33,932 nucleotides of DNA from JAGNRR01 sp964409905. GTDB lineage: Bacteria; Bacteroidota; Bacteroidia; Chitinophagales; Chitinophagaceae. The stretch spans positions 1 through 33,932 of the forward strand of contig CAYPET010000022.1 of assembly GCA_964409905.1 (NCBI GenBank), given 5' to 3'. Below the pieces are notes generated by a model. The model was not told the origin of the DNA. It ran no database searches and saw only the letters and a program-made list of their open reading frames with translations. Made by a program: the position numbers and the translations under genes. Positions 1 to 7,175 of this stretch are shown piece by piece; the first letter of the stretch is position 1; the number at the start of each line of letters is the position of its first letter.

Positions 1-263
1 TTCAATAAAATAGCCTCTTTCTCAATATCGCTACAATCAGTGGTTAGTAATGGTCCATTGTAAGGTGACAAATGAGGATTCCGAACAAAATGAAAACCAA
101 ATTTTTTTTCTACGGTATAGGGCATAAATGCCACGATATCTTTGTGAACTATTTTTTGTACATACCATTTTTTAGTGACAACATTCAACCACCGTGGCTG
201 GTGGAATAAGGGAATATATGTTCCGCAATTACAGTATTTTATATAGTCTTCCTTGGCTGTCAT
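1..263 (-). CDS. FemAB/GNAT-like acyltransferase, N-terminal part (runs off left edge)
   Basis: This reading frame is open from an ATG at 263 to the left edge, giving about 87 codons without a stop. The visible N-terminus has the pattern IPLFHQPRWL near residues 18-27, followed by VAFMPYTVEKKFGF and NPHLSPYNGP. That layout (bind a substrate, go through a 'MPY...KKFGF' strand, then 'P.L....GP') is typical of the N-terminal half of FemAB-like members of the GNAT superfamily that are common in Bacteroidota. Family knowledge suggests an aminoacyl or acyl transfer onto an envelope or exopolysaccharide precursor; the catalytic half is not in the window. The ATG follows the TAA of the FtsX-like gene with no base between, so the two are co-transcribed and probably translationally coupled. 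Function is an inference. Confidence 0.6.
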   Translation of the reverse strand, partial: MTAKEDYIKYCNCGTYIPLFHQPRWLNVVTKKWYVQKIVHKDIVAFMPYTVEKKFGFHFVRNPHLSPYNGPLLTTDCSDIEKEAILL

Positions 264-1490
264 TTATTGGAACTGTATAGCTTTTACAGGATTTATTCTT
301 CGGATAAGTAAAGTTGGCACAAGTAAAATAAACAGCATAACAACGACTACCAGCAAGTTAATAAAGAGAAAAGATGGCCAAGCGTAGATGGCTGGAGCAA
401 TTCGAACATAGTAAACCTCCGGATCCATTTTTATAAAACCAAACTGACGTTGCAATGTGATAATGAGCAGGCCGATAATGTTGCCAATCAACATGCCAAT
501 TGCCAAAATGCGTAGACCTGAATAATAAAAGATGTGGCTGATGGAGTTGTTTTTCATCCCCAATGTTTTTAAAATTCCAATCATTTGCGTTCGTTCCAAA
601 ATTAAAATCAACATTGTGCTTATCATATTCATGATGGCGACTATCATCATTATTGTAATGATTAATTGTTCATTTGTTTTCATCATTCCAAGCCAAGAAA
701 AAATATTTGCAAAACGATCTTTTAAAGTGTAGGCATACAAGGGTGGCTCAATCAAATCTTGATATATTTTATCTTTTGTTTGTTGAATATACTTTTTATC
801 TTTTACTATTATCTCATAGCCTTGAATCATGTTCAGACTGTCATTTTTTATATTTTCTAATAACTTTTGATCGCAATACACAATCTGGTTGTCATATTCT
901 TGCAATCCTGAATGATATATCCCACTCAATATCGCCTTTCTCGGTTTGGGGCGGGTTTGACCAGGTAGCAAAAAGTACATTCTGATAGGGTCCCCAATAT
1001 GTACTTCTAAACGATTAGCCAGCGATTGCGACATGATAATATCCTGCGAGTAAGAGCTATCGTTGAAGCGAATTGCCTTGCCTGCTACTAATGGTAATAT
1101 TGATGTATAATGTTGAAATTGACTTTTCAGCACCACACCTTCCATTTCATGTTTACTTTTTAATATTACAGATTGCAAAGCAAAAGGCTGTACACCAGCA
1201 ACATTTTCATACAATTTAAGTTTTTGAAATAAAGTATCATTAAACGCTACTTGTTCTTCTTGCAAGTAATGATTTGGGTCGGCCAGATAAGGGGTTATGT
1301 GTATGTGTCCCCAACTATTATAAAATTTATCTTGTACACCTTCTTGAAATCCTTTTATAAGGGATATTCCAATCAACATGACTGCAATACTTAACGCAAT
1401 TGCCGCAATAGCAACGCGCACAATGGTTGCAGAAAAAGAGTTTTTCTTTCCGAGTGCAATCCGTTTCGATATGAAAAGGGCAGTATTCAC
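264..1490 (-). CDS. FtsX-like ABC transporter permease (LolC/LolE type)
   Basis: A 408-residue protein. It has one membrane segment at about residues 22-46, a large extracytoplasmic domain to about 270, then three membrane segments near 275-300, 322-350 and 370-398. This 1+3 topology with the periplasmic MacB-PCD-like domain is that of FtsX/LolC/LolE permeases, which work with an ATPase in lipoprotein release or other envelope extrusion tasks. The start is GTG at 1490: the conserved family N-terminus (MNTALFISKRIA) begins exactly there, and a TAnnTTTG box lies 10 nt upstream. No ATPase gene is adjacent, so the partner must be encoded elsewhere. The next gene starts directly after the stop codon. 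The membrane-extrusion role is confident; the substrate is unknown. Confidence 0.85.
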   Translation of the reverse strand: MNTALFISKRIALGKKNSFSATIVRVAIAAIALSIAVMLIGISLIKGFQEGVQDKFYNSWGHIHITPYLADPNHYLQEEQVAFNDTLFQKLKLYENVAGVQPFALQSVILKSKHEMEGVVLKSQFQHYTSILPLVAGKAIRFNDSSYSQDIIMSQSLANRLEVHIGDPIRMYFLLPGQTRPKPRKAILSGIYHSGLQEYDNQIVYCDQKLLENIKNDSLNMIQGYEIIVKDKKYIQQTKDKIYQDLIEPPLYAYTLKDRFANIFSWLGMMKTNEQLIITIMMIVAIMNMISTMLILILERTQMIGILKTLGMKNNSISHIFYYSGLRILAIGMLIGNIIGLLIITLQRQFGFIKMDPEVYYVRIAPAIYAWPSFLFINLLVVVVMLFILLVPTLLIRRINPVKAIQFQ

Positions 1491-1500
1491 CAGCGGATAT

Positions 1501-1508
1501 CAAAAGTA
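1501..1508 (-). promoter_or_regulatory. -7 promoter box (TAnnTTTG) for the FtsX-like gene
   Basis: On the minus strand this reads TACTTTTG, an exact match to the Bacteroidota -7 consensus. It lies 10 nt before the GTG at 1490 and only 5 nt after the terminator stem that ends the upstream unit. No TTG is visible at the usual -33 distance, where the terminator arm lies instead. Confidence 0.45.
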
Positions 1509-1513
1509 AAACA

Positions 1514-1543
1514 AAAGAGGCTGTCATTTCTGACAGCCTCTTT
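1514..1543 (-). terminator. Intrinsic terminator, perfect 13-bp stem
   Basis: Positions 1514-1526 pair perfectly with 1531-1543 around a TTTC loop, with the core AGAGGCTGTCA / TGACAGCCTCT. On the minus strand the stem is followed by TTTTG and TTTTAC, giving a U-rich tail. It lies 20 nt after the stop of the downstream DUF1573 gene and should end that transcript. On the plus strand it is also followed by TTTAT, so it could work in both directions. It is the only strong intrinsic terminator I find in the window. Confidence 0.88.
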
Positions 1544-1563
1544 ATATATTTCTTACAGAATGC

Positions 1564-1998
1564 TTACTGCGCTGAGGGGTTCATTTTTACTGTGCCTACT
1601 TTGTCTTCAGGTATCACAGTGCCTTTAATATACAGTTCATAACGCTCTTTCAAACTTTTTGCGTTTGATTGAATGTAAACTGTTTTATTGATGTTCCCAA
1701 CACGTCCTTTGGTAGCATATTTCACCGTTATGACGCCTGTTTTACCGGGCATAATGGGGTCCTTGCTCCATTTAGGAGTAGTACAGCCACAAGAAGCTGA
1801 GCAGTTTTGAATAATTAAAGGCGTTTTACCAACATTCGTAAATTTAAAATCGTAAGTGGCATCGGGCCCTTCTTTCACATTTCCAAAATCGTGAGTGTCC
1901 TCTTCAAATTTAAAAATAGGCGCATCATCACTATTGTTTTGAGCAAAACCTTGGAAACTCAAAAATGCTAAGGCGAGTAGTGTTATTATTTTTTTCAT
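1564..1998 (-). CDS. DUF1573 secreted protein, second copy
   Basis: A 144-residue protein with a signal peptide at about residues 1-19 (MKKIITLL... ending GFAQ). The DUF1573 domain follows, with the opening 'EEDTHDFGNVKEG', an Ig-like strand pattern, and the diagnostic SASCGCTTPKWSKDPIMPG motif, in which two cysteines are two residues apart. Members are envelope or surface proteins of Bacteroidota and Planctomycetes whose fold resembles ASPM/SPD-2/Hydin beta-sandwiches. No biochemical role is established. It starts 26 bp after the stop of its paralogue at 2025-2516 and is followed by the 1514-1543 terminator, so the two form a bicistronic unit. The family call is firm; the function is unknown. 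Confidence 0.85.
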   Translation of the reverse strand: MKKIITLLALAFLSFQGFAQNNSDDAPIFKFEEDTHDFGNVKEGPDATYDFKFTNVGKTPLIIQNCSASCGCTTPKWSKDPIMPGKTGVITVKYATKGRVGNINKTVYIQSNAKSLKERYELYIKGTVIPEDKVGTVKMNPSAQ

Positions 1999-2024
1999 TC
2001 TTATTCTGTATGGATAGTTATTTT

Positions 2025-2516
2025 CTAGTTTTTAATCATCGAACTATTGTTCGCAGGTACTGATGCTGCAGGGGCTTTTTCCACATTGCCTTTGATTGTC
2101 AATACTTTTTGACCAGCAGAAGAAACTACTGTAATTGTCTTATGGAAGTTACCTGGACGACCTTGGGTGCTATACGTGGCAGTGATTTTCGATGTTGCAC
2201 CAGGAGCGATAGGATCTTTGCTCCAGTTAGGAGTAGTGCAACCACAAGAAGCTCGCACACTTTCTAACTGAATTGGCTCGCTAGAAGTGTTTTTAAATTC
2301 AAAATCATAACTCACAGAAGGCCCTTCGGCTACAGTGCCAAAATCATGCTCTTCTGCCGTAAACTTGATCGCGTCACTAACTTCTGTAACTTTTTGAGTA
2401 GCTACACTTGTCGCCACAGTATTGGCTTGTGAGTCTAATTTATCATTTTTCTTTTGTGCTGTTGCAGCTTGGAAGAAAAATAGAGAGGCTGCTAAAATGG
2501 TAATTGTTCTTTTCAT
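2025..2516 (-). CDS. DUF1573 secreted protein, first copy
   Basis: A 163-residue protein with a signal peptide at about residues 1-20 (ending ATAQ), a low-complexity linker of roughly 30 residues, then a DUF1573 domain opening 'AEEHDFGTVAEG' and carrying RASCGCTTPNWSKDPIAPG. It is clearly paralogous to the gene at 1564-1998: the CGCTTPxWSKDPI core is the same and even the DNA over this motif is nearly identical. It differs by its longer N-terminal linker and a C-terminal Ala/Pro/Asn tail. A -7 box (TAAATTTG) lies 37 nt upstream. The tandem arrangement suggests local duplication. No enzyme activity is evident; a structural or scaffolding envelope role is only a guess. Confidence 0.85.
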   Translation of the reverse strand: MKRTITILAASLFFFQAATAQKKNDKLDSQANTVATSVATQKVTEVSDAIKFTAEEHDFGTVAEGPSVSYDFEFKNTSSEPIQLESVRASCGCTTPNWSKDPIAPGATSKITATYSTQGRPGNFHKTITVVSSAGQKVLTIKGNVEKAPAASVPANNSSMIKN

Positions 2517-2552
2517 ATGAATTGTTTTTTAAAATAAAAATTGTTCTGCTTT

Positions 2553-2560
2553 CAAATTTA
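2553..2560 (-). promoter_or_regulatory. -7 promoter box for the DUF1573 pair
   Basis: The minus strand reads TAAATTTG, an exact TAnnTTTG match, 36 nt before the ATG at 2516. A TTG on the minus strand at 2574-2576 is only 13 nt away, short for a -33 element, so only the -7 part is supported. Confidence 0.5.
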
Positions 2561-2600
2561 GAAATAAAGACGCCAATAAAAATGTGATTGCTGTTAAGTC

Positions 2601-2668
2601 AGGGTTAATCAAATTGTCATTAACACTTACTCGTTGAATTAATTGTTAACCCTCACATTATTAACCCT
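2601..2668. promoter_or_regulatory. TTAACCC repeat cluster between divergent genes (possible operator)
   Basis: The heptamer TTAACCC occurs at 2646-2652 and 2661-2667 as direct repeats 15 bp apart, and once inverted as GGGTTAA at 2602-2608. The outer copies extend to a 9-bp inverted pair: AGGGTTAAT at 2601-2609 and ATTAACCCT at 2660-2668. Further GTTAA/TTAAC half-motifs lie between them. The cluster is 41 bp upstream of the -7 box of the DUF1573 unit and 54 bp upstream of that of the E1 gene, a suitable place for a transcription factor serving one or both. The binding protein is unknown. Confidence 0.4.
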
Positions 2669-2721
2669 TATTAGATCAAAAATCCATGGAACGCCAAGAG
2701 CTATTAATTATTGTCTTTTTG

Positions 2722-2729
2722 TATTTTTG
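2722..2729 (+). promoter_or_regulatory. -7 promoter box for the fused E1 dehydrogenase gene
   Basis: TATTTTTG matches TAnnTTTG exactly and lies 9 nt before the ATG at 2739. It sits inside the longer open frame that could start at 2643, which argues for the 2739 start. Confidence 0.55.
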
Positions 2730-2738
2730 TCTGAAGCT

Positions 2739-5126
2739 ATGGCAAAGGAAAAACAAGTATCGGAAGACGGGAAAATATCGTTTGAACTATTTAGAGAAGA
2801 AGTTTTATTAGATTATCAAATGGCTTTAGAAAGCCGTGAGGCAAGTTTGCTGGGCAGAAAAGAAGTACTGACAGGTAAGGCAAAATTTGGCATTTTTGGT
2901 GATGGTAAAGAATTGGCTCAAATTGCCATTGCTAAAAGTTTTCAAAATGGTGATATCCGATCTGGATATTATCGTGATCAAACGTTTATGTTCGCTACCG
3001 GCATGAGCGATGTCAGAAAGTTTTTTGCTCAGTTATACGCCAACCCCAATCTTGAATTAGAGCCTGCCAGTGCGGGTAGACAAATGAATGGACACTATGC
3101 TACACGTTGGGTGAAGGCCAACGGTGAGTATATTGACATGACAAAAACTAAAAATAGTAGTGCAGATATATCGCCCACAGCTGGCCAAATGGTACGCGGT
3201 CTGGGTTTAGCCTTTGCTTCTAAATTATACCGAGCTTCAGAAGATTTACATGTCAAAAATAATTTCTCTAATAAAGGTAATGAGGTTGCTTTTTGTACCA
3301 TTGGTGATGCATCGACCAGTGAAGGACCTTTTTGGGAATCAATTAATGCTGCCGGGGTTTTACAAGTACCAATGGCCGTTTTTGTTTATGATGATGGTTA
3401 TGGGATTTCAGTGCCAAGAAGGTATCAGACTTCAAAAAATTCAATTTCCAAAGCACTGGCTGGTTTTCAGTATAACGAAGGTGAAGGAGGCGTAGATATT
3501 TATACCGTAAAAGGTTGGGATTATGCCAGTCTATGCGCTGTGATTCAGCAAGGAATCAAAAAAGTTAGAGATACGCACACGCCGGCATTGTTTCATATAC
3601 AAGAGGTTACCCAGCCTCAAGGTCATTCTACCAGTGGCTCGCACGAACGATACAAATCGGCTGATCGGTTAGAATGGGAGAAAGAATGGGATTGCATTAG
3701 TAAACTGAGGGAGTTTATACTGCAAAATGCCATTGCAGACGAAGAAACTCTTCAAGAGATTGAATCAAAAGCAAAGGAATTTGTAAAAAATGAAAAGCAA
3801 GCAGCCTGGACTGATTTCATTGAGCCTGTCAAAAATCAGATTGCTGATGCTGAAAAGTATATCAATCAACTCATTTTTGAAGGAGGTGAAAATGCTCCAT
3901 TCATTGCAAGTTTGGTCAAAGAATTAAAAGCTATCCGAGAGCCTATTAGAAAAGATGTAATGACAACTGTGTCTCGCGCTTTACGATATGCGCATGACGG
4001 AAATGCAAAGCGGCAGCTAAATACTTATTATAAGAAGTTAAAAAAAGAAAACGAAGAAAATTATAATTCGTATTTATACTCAAACTCCCAAAAAGCTGTA
4101 AGAAACATACCAGTCATATCACCCGTTTATCAAGACGATGTCACGAAGAATGGATATGAAATATTGAATACTTTCTTTGATAAAACCTTAGCAAGTAATC
4201 CTGCGGTCTTTGCTTTTGGTGAAGACGTAGGCAGAATTGGCGATGTAAATCAAGGTTTTGCAGGTTTACAAGAGAAGTACGGGAGAGTTCGTGTATTTGA
4301 CACAGGTATTCGCGAAAACACCATAATTGGCCAAGGTATTGGCATGGCTATGAGAGGGCTTAGACCCATAGCTGAGATACAATATCTGGATTATCTGCTT
4401 TATGGTTTACAGCCACTAAGTGATGATGTTGCTACCATGGAGTATCGCACCAAGGGTGGACAAAAATGCCCTATCATTGTGCGAACTAGGGGACACCGAT
4501 TAGAAGGTGTTTGGCATAGTGGTTCGCCTATGGGTATGATAATAAATTCCTTAAGAGGAATGAATGTTTGTGTGCCACGGAACATGACGCAGGCCTGTGG
4601 AATGTATCAAACTTTGTTACAAAGTGATGAACCGGCGCTCGTTGTAGAATGTTTAAATGGATATCGCCTCAAAGAGCGGATGCCAAGCAACCTTGGTGAA
4701 TACAATGTGCCAATGGGGGTGCCAGAAATTATTCGCGAAGGTGAGGATATTACACTAGTTAGTTATGGTAGCACATTGCGAATCATTGATGAAGCTATTG
4801 AAAAATATTTGGAGCCAGCTGGGATTTCTTGTCAAGTAATTGACGTTCAAACCTTGCTGCCTTTTGATATTAATAATGTGATTATTGAGGAGTTGAAAAA
4901 AACAAACAGAATCGCATTTATCGATGAAGATGTTCCCGGCGGAGCTACTGCTTTTATGTTTCAACAAGTAATGGAAAAACAAGGCGGTTATCGCTGGCTG
5001 GATGTTGCCCCTCGCACCATCACAGCCCGAGCACATCGACCGGCTTATGGTACTGATGGCGACTATTTTTCCAAACCGAATGCCGAGGATATTGCGGCTG
5101 TTATTGAAGATATGATGGCGGAATAA
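2739..5126 (+). CDS. Fused 2-oxoacid dehydrogenase E1 component, alpha plus beta subunits
   Basis: A 795-residue thiamine-diphosphate enzyme joining the E1 alpha and beta chains of a branched-chain 2-oxoacid (2-oxoisovalerate) dehydrogenase. E1 decarboxylates the oxoacid and transfers the acyl group to the lipoyl domain of E2. The alpha part (about residues 15-370) contains the diphosphate-binding stretch 'TIGDASTSEGPFWESINAAG' and 'VYDDGYGIS'. A charged linker follows, then the beta part (about 465-795) with 'AFGEDVG..GDVNQGF', 'DTGIREN' and 'GHRLEGVWHSGSPMG'. The usual GDG of the diphosphate motif is GDA here, which I associate with Bacteroidota members of the family. The frame is open from 2643, but MAKEKQ at 2739 follows a -7 box and fits family N-termini. 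E2 and E3 are not in the window. Pyruvate or another oxoacid as substrate is not excluded. Confidence 0.88.
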   Translation: MAKEKQVSEDGKISFELFREEVLLDYQMALESREASLLGRKEVLTGKAKFGIFGDGKELAQIAIAKSFQNGDIRSGYYRDQTFMFATGMSDVRKFFAQLYANPNLELEPASAGRQMNGHYATRWVKANGEYIDMTKTKNSSADISPTAGQMVRGLGLAFASKLYRASEDLHVKNNFSNKGNEVAFCTIGDASTSEGPFWESINAAGVLQVPMAVFVYDDGYGISVPRRYQTSKNSISKALAGFQYNEGEGGVDIYTVKGWDYASLCAVIQQGIKKVRDTHTPALFHIQEVTQPQGHSTSGSHERYKSADRLEWEKEWDCISKLREFILQNAIADEETLQEIESKAKEFVKNEKQAAWTDFIEPVKNQIADAEKYINQLIFEGGENAPFIASLVKELKAIREPIRKDVMTTVSRALRYAHDGNAKRQLNTYYKKLKKENEENYNSYLYSNSQKAVRNIPVISPVYQDDVTKNGYEILNTFFDKTLASNPAVFAFGEDVGRIGDVNQGFAGLQEKYGRVRVFDTGIRENTIIGQGIGMAMRGLRPIAEIQYLDYLLYGLQPLSDDVATMEYRTKGGQKCPIIVRTRGHRLEGVWHSGSPMGMIINSLRGMNVCVPRNMTQACGMYQTLLQSDEPALVVECLNGYRLKERMPSNLGEYNVPMGVPEIIREGEDITLVSYGSTLRIIDEAIEKYLEPAGISCQVIDVQTLLPFDINNVIIEELKKTNRIAFIDEDVPGGATAFMFQQVMEKQGGYRWLDVAPRTITARAHRPAYGTDGDYFSKPNAEDIAAVIEDMMAE

Positions 5127-5198
5127 GTTTAAGGTAACCTGATTTCAATTTTACAGAAATAGGCTTCCCTCCACAAGACTTTCTATTTGATTTAAACC

Positions 5199-5206
5199 TA
5201 AATTTG
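5199..5206 (+). promoter_or_regulatory. -7 promoter box for the DedA gene
   Basis: TAAATTTG matches TAnnTTTG exactly and ends 7 nt before the ATG at 5214, so the transcript would have an almost absent 5' leader. Confidence 0.5.
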
Positions 5207-5213
5207 CGCCTTC

Positions 5214-5876
5214 ATGAACGAATTGCTTCATACGCTAAAAGAGACGCTCCTGAATCCGGAGTGGTATATCATAAACGGAGGATTGTATATGATTCTCCTT
5301 GTCATCTTTGCCGAAACGGGTTTGTTCGTTGGGTTTTTCTTGCCTGGCGATTCACTTCTTTTTGTCGCCGGTATTTTTGTTGACAAACTTGCCGCAGAGC
5401 TTGGTGATATTCATTATTTGTTCGTAATGCTGCTCATTAGTATTGCTGGGGTGCTCGGCAATTTTGTGGGCTATTGGTTTGGCCGTAAATCCGGACCATT
5501 TTTATATAGCCGAAAGGATACCTTTTTTTGGAAAAAGAAACATTTACTTACAGCCCAGGCATTCTACGATAAAAATGGTGCATTTACTATTGTTGCGGCG
5601 CGCTTTGTTCCAATTGTAAGAACATTTGCGCCTATAGTGGCAGGCATAGTAAAAATGGACTTTAAAAAATTCTCCTTTTTTAATATCGTTGGTTCATTCT
5701 CATGGGTTTTTTCATTAATGTTAGCCGGTAGATTTTTACACCGTTGGATATTAAAACAATGGGGAATAGACATTACACATAAACTCGAGATTATTGTATT
5801 GGTTATTATCATTGTAACTACAGCCCCGGTATTGATAAAATTTCTTCGCCTCTCATCTGATAAAAAAGAGGATTAG
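5214..5876 (+). CDS. DedA family membrane protein
   Basis: A 220-residue polytopic membrane protein. Conserved DedA features are visible: E34 followed by 'GLFVGFFLPGDSLLF' (about residues 36-50), 'GNFVGYWFGRKSGP' near residues 82-95, and the amphipathic 'AARFVPIVRTFAPIVAG' near residues 126-142. Then come two terminal helices, with the last at about 190-210. DedA/VTT proteins are thought to flip or scramble polyprenyl-phosphate or phospholipid carriers across the inner membrane, which supports envelope synthesis. Length is normal for the family. It is transcribed from its own -7 box and lies 87 bp after the E1 gene, with no obvious functional link to it. The family is certain; the exact lipid substrate is not. 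Confidence 0.88.
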   Translation: MNELLHTLKETLLNPEWYIINGGLYMILLVIFAETGLFVGFFLPGDSLLFVAGIFVDKLAAELGDIHYLFVMLLISIAGVLGNFVGYWFGRKSGPFLYSRKDTFFWKKKHLLTAQAFYDKNGAFTIVAARFVPIVRTFAPIVAGIVKMDFKKFSFFNIVGSFSWVFSLMLAGRFLHRWILKQWGIDITHKLEIIVLVIIIVTTAPVLIKFLRLSSDKKED

Positions 5877-5912
5877 TTGTTTTTGCTACCCGTTTGGCAG
5901 TAAATTAGTCAA

Positions 5913-7175
5913 ATGAACAAGTCCGCCAGCATTTGGAGTGTCCCCGTATTGGTTGCTGCCTTAGGTTATTTTGTTGATATTTATGATTTAGTCTTGTTTG
6001 GAATATTTCGCGTGCCAAGCCTAAAAGCCATTGGTCTGGCGGGGGAGCAATTAGAAACAGTTGGTCACGCCTTGCTGAATATTCAAATGATTGGTATGCT
6101 CGTGGGTGGTTTCATATGGGGCATGTTAGGAGACAAAAAGGGCCGACTGAGTGTGTTGTTTGGTTCTATCATCGTTTATTCTTTGGCTAATATTCTGAAT
6201 GCTTTTGTTACATCGGAAATGCAATATTATGTTCTCAGATTTTTTGCAGGCTTTGGGTTGGCCGGTGAGCTGGGTGCTGGCATCACCTTAGTTTCTGAAG
6301 TGCTAAAAAAAGAAGATCGGGGTTGGGGGACTACCTTAGTTGCCACTATTGGTGTTAGTGGTGCAGTGTTTGCGGGTTTTTTGGGCAATTACTTTAATGG
6401 GTCTAACACTATAGGTAATTATGTATTGAATTGGCAGACGGGCTATTTGTTAGGTGGGGTATTGGGTTTTGCGTTATTATTTCTGCGCATTGGTGTGTTT
6501 GAATCTGGGATGTTTCAAGTGGCCAGAAATGCTGATGTTATGATGGGTAGTTTAAAAACCTTGTTTGGCAATCGTGAAAATCTGAAAAAATACTTTTATT
6601 GTATTATGGCAGGTTTACCTATCTGGTATGGCGTTGGTATACTGGTTTTCTTTTGTCCGGAACTTGGTGCTGAAATGGGACTGCCTAAGGATGATATTAG
6701 TGTAAGCACGGCTGTTATGGTAGGTTATGCCGGTGTTACCATAGGAGATTTTGCGTCAGGATTACTAAGTCAGCTGTTAAAAAGTCGGAAGCGCATCATA
6801 CAGTATTTTATACTTGCAACTGCATGTGCTGTGGCGCTATATCCTGTCCTAGGTCGTATCAATGTAGGTTGGTTATATCTGGTTTGTTTTTTAATTGGCG
6901 CTTTTTCAGGCTACTGGGCCGTTATCATTACATCAGCTGCCGAACAATTCGGAACAAATATTCGAGCTACGGTAACAACCACAGTGCCCAATTTCATTCG
7001 GGCTTCTCTAACTCCAGTTTCGATACTCTATGTTTTTGTTTTTCAAAATATTTTAGGTCTTAATAAAGTACCTGCTGCTATGGCTACTGGTGTTATAGTA
7101 TTTGTACTTGCGTTTTATGCAGCAAGTAAATTGAAGGATACTTTTGGCCGAGATTTGAACTTTATAGAAAAATGA
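5913..7175 (+). CDS. Major facilitator superfamily transporter
   Basis: A 420-residue protein with about twelve hydrophobic segments. The N-terminal half has the MFS loop 2-3 signature: G73-D74-K-K-G77-R78 ('GDKKGRLSVLF'). 'YVLRFFAGFGLAGELGAGITLVSE' in helices 4-5 resembles the sugar/metabolite:H+ symporter group. The substrate cannot be read from sequence; an organic acid or sugar is most likely. It starts 36 bp after the DedA gene without a clear -7 box of its own, so it may be read from the DedA promoter. Its stop overlaps the start of the glycosyltransferase gene in an ATGA, which implies coupled translation. That pairing is unusual for a nutrient transporter. Confidence 0.82.
   Translation: MNKSASIWSVPVLVAALGYFVDIYDLVLFGIFRVPSLKAIGLAGEQLETVGHALLNIQMIGMLVGGFIWGMLGDKKGRLSVLFGSIIVYSLANILNAFVTSEMQYYVLRFFAGFGLAGELGAGITLVSEVLKKEDRGWGTTLVATIGVSGAVFAGFLGNYFNGSNTIGNYVLNWQTGYLLGGVLGFALLFLRIGVFESGMFQVARNADVMMGSLKTLFGNRENLKKYFYCIMAGLPIWYGVGILVFFCPELGAEMGLPKDDISVSTAVMVGYAGVTIGDFASGLLSQLLKSRKRIIQYFILATACAVALYPVLGRINVGWLYLVCFLIGAFSGYWAVIITSAAEQFGTNIRATVTTTVPNFIRASLTPVSILYVFVFQNILGLNKVPAAMATGVIVFVLAFYAASKLKDTFGRDLNFIEK

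Noticed and set aside
674..985. Plus-strand open frame of about 100 codons across the FtsX-like gene
   Set aside because: It lies wholly within a well-supported gene on the other strand, and its composition does not look like a real protein.
2643..2738. Upstream extension of the E1 gene (32 extra codons)
   Set aside because: It contains the TTAACCC cluster and the -7 box, the residues do not resemble a family N-terminus, and MAKEKQ at 2739 is a normal start.
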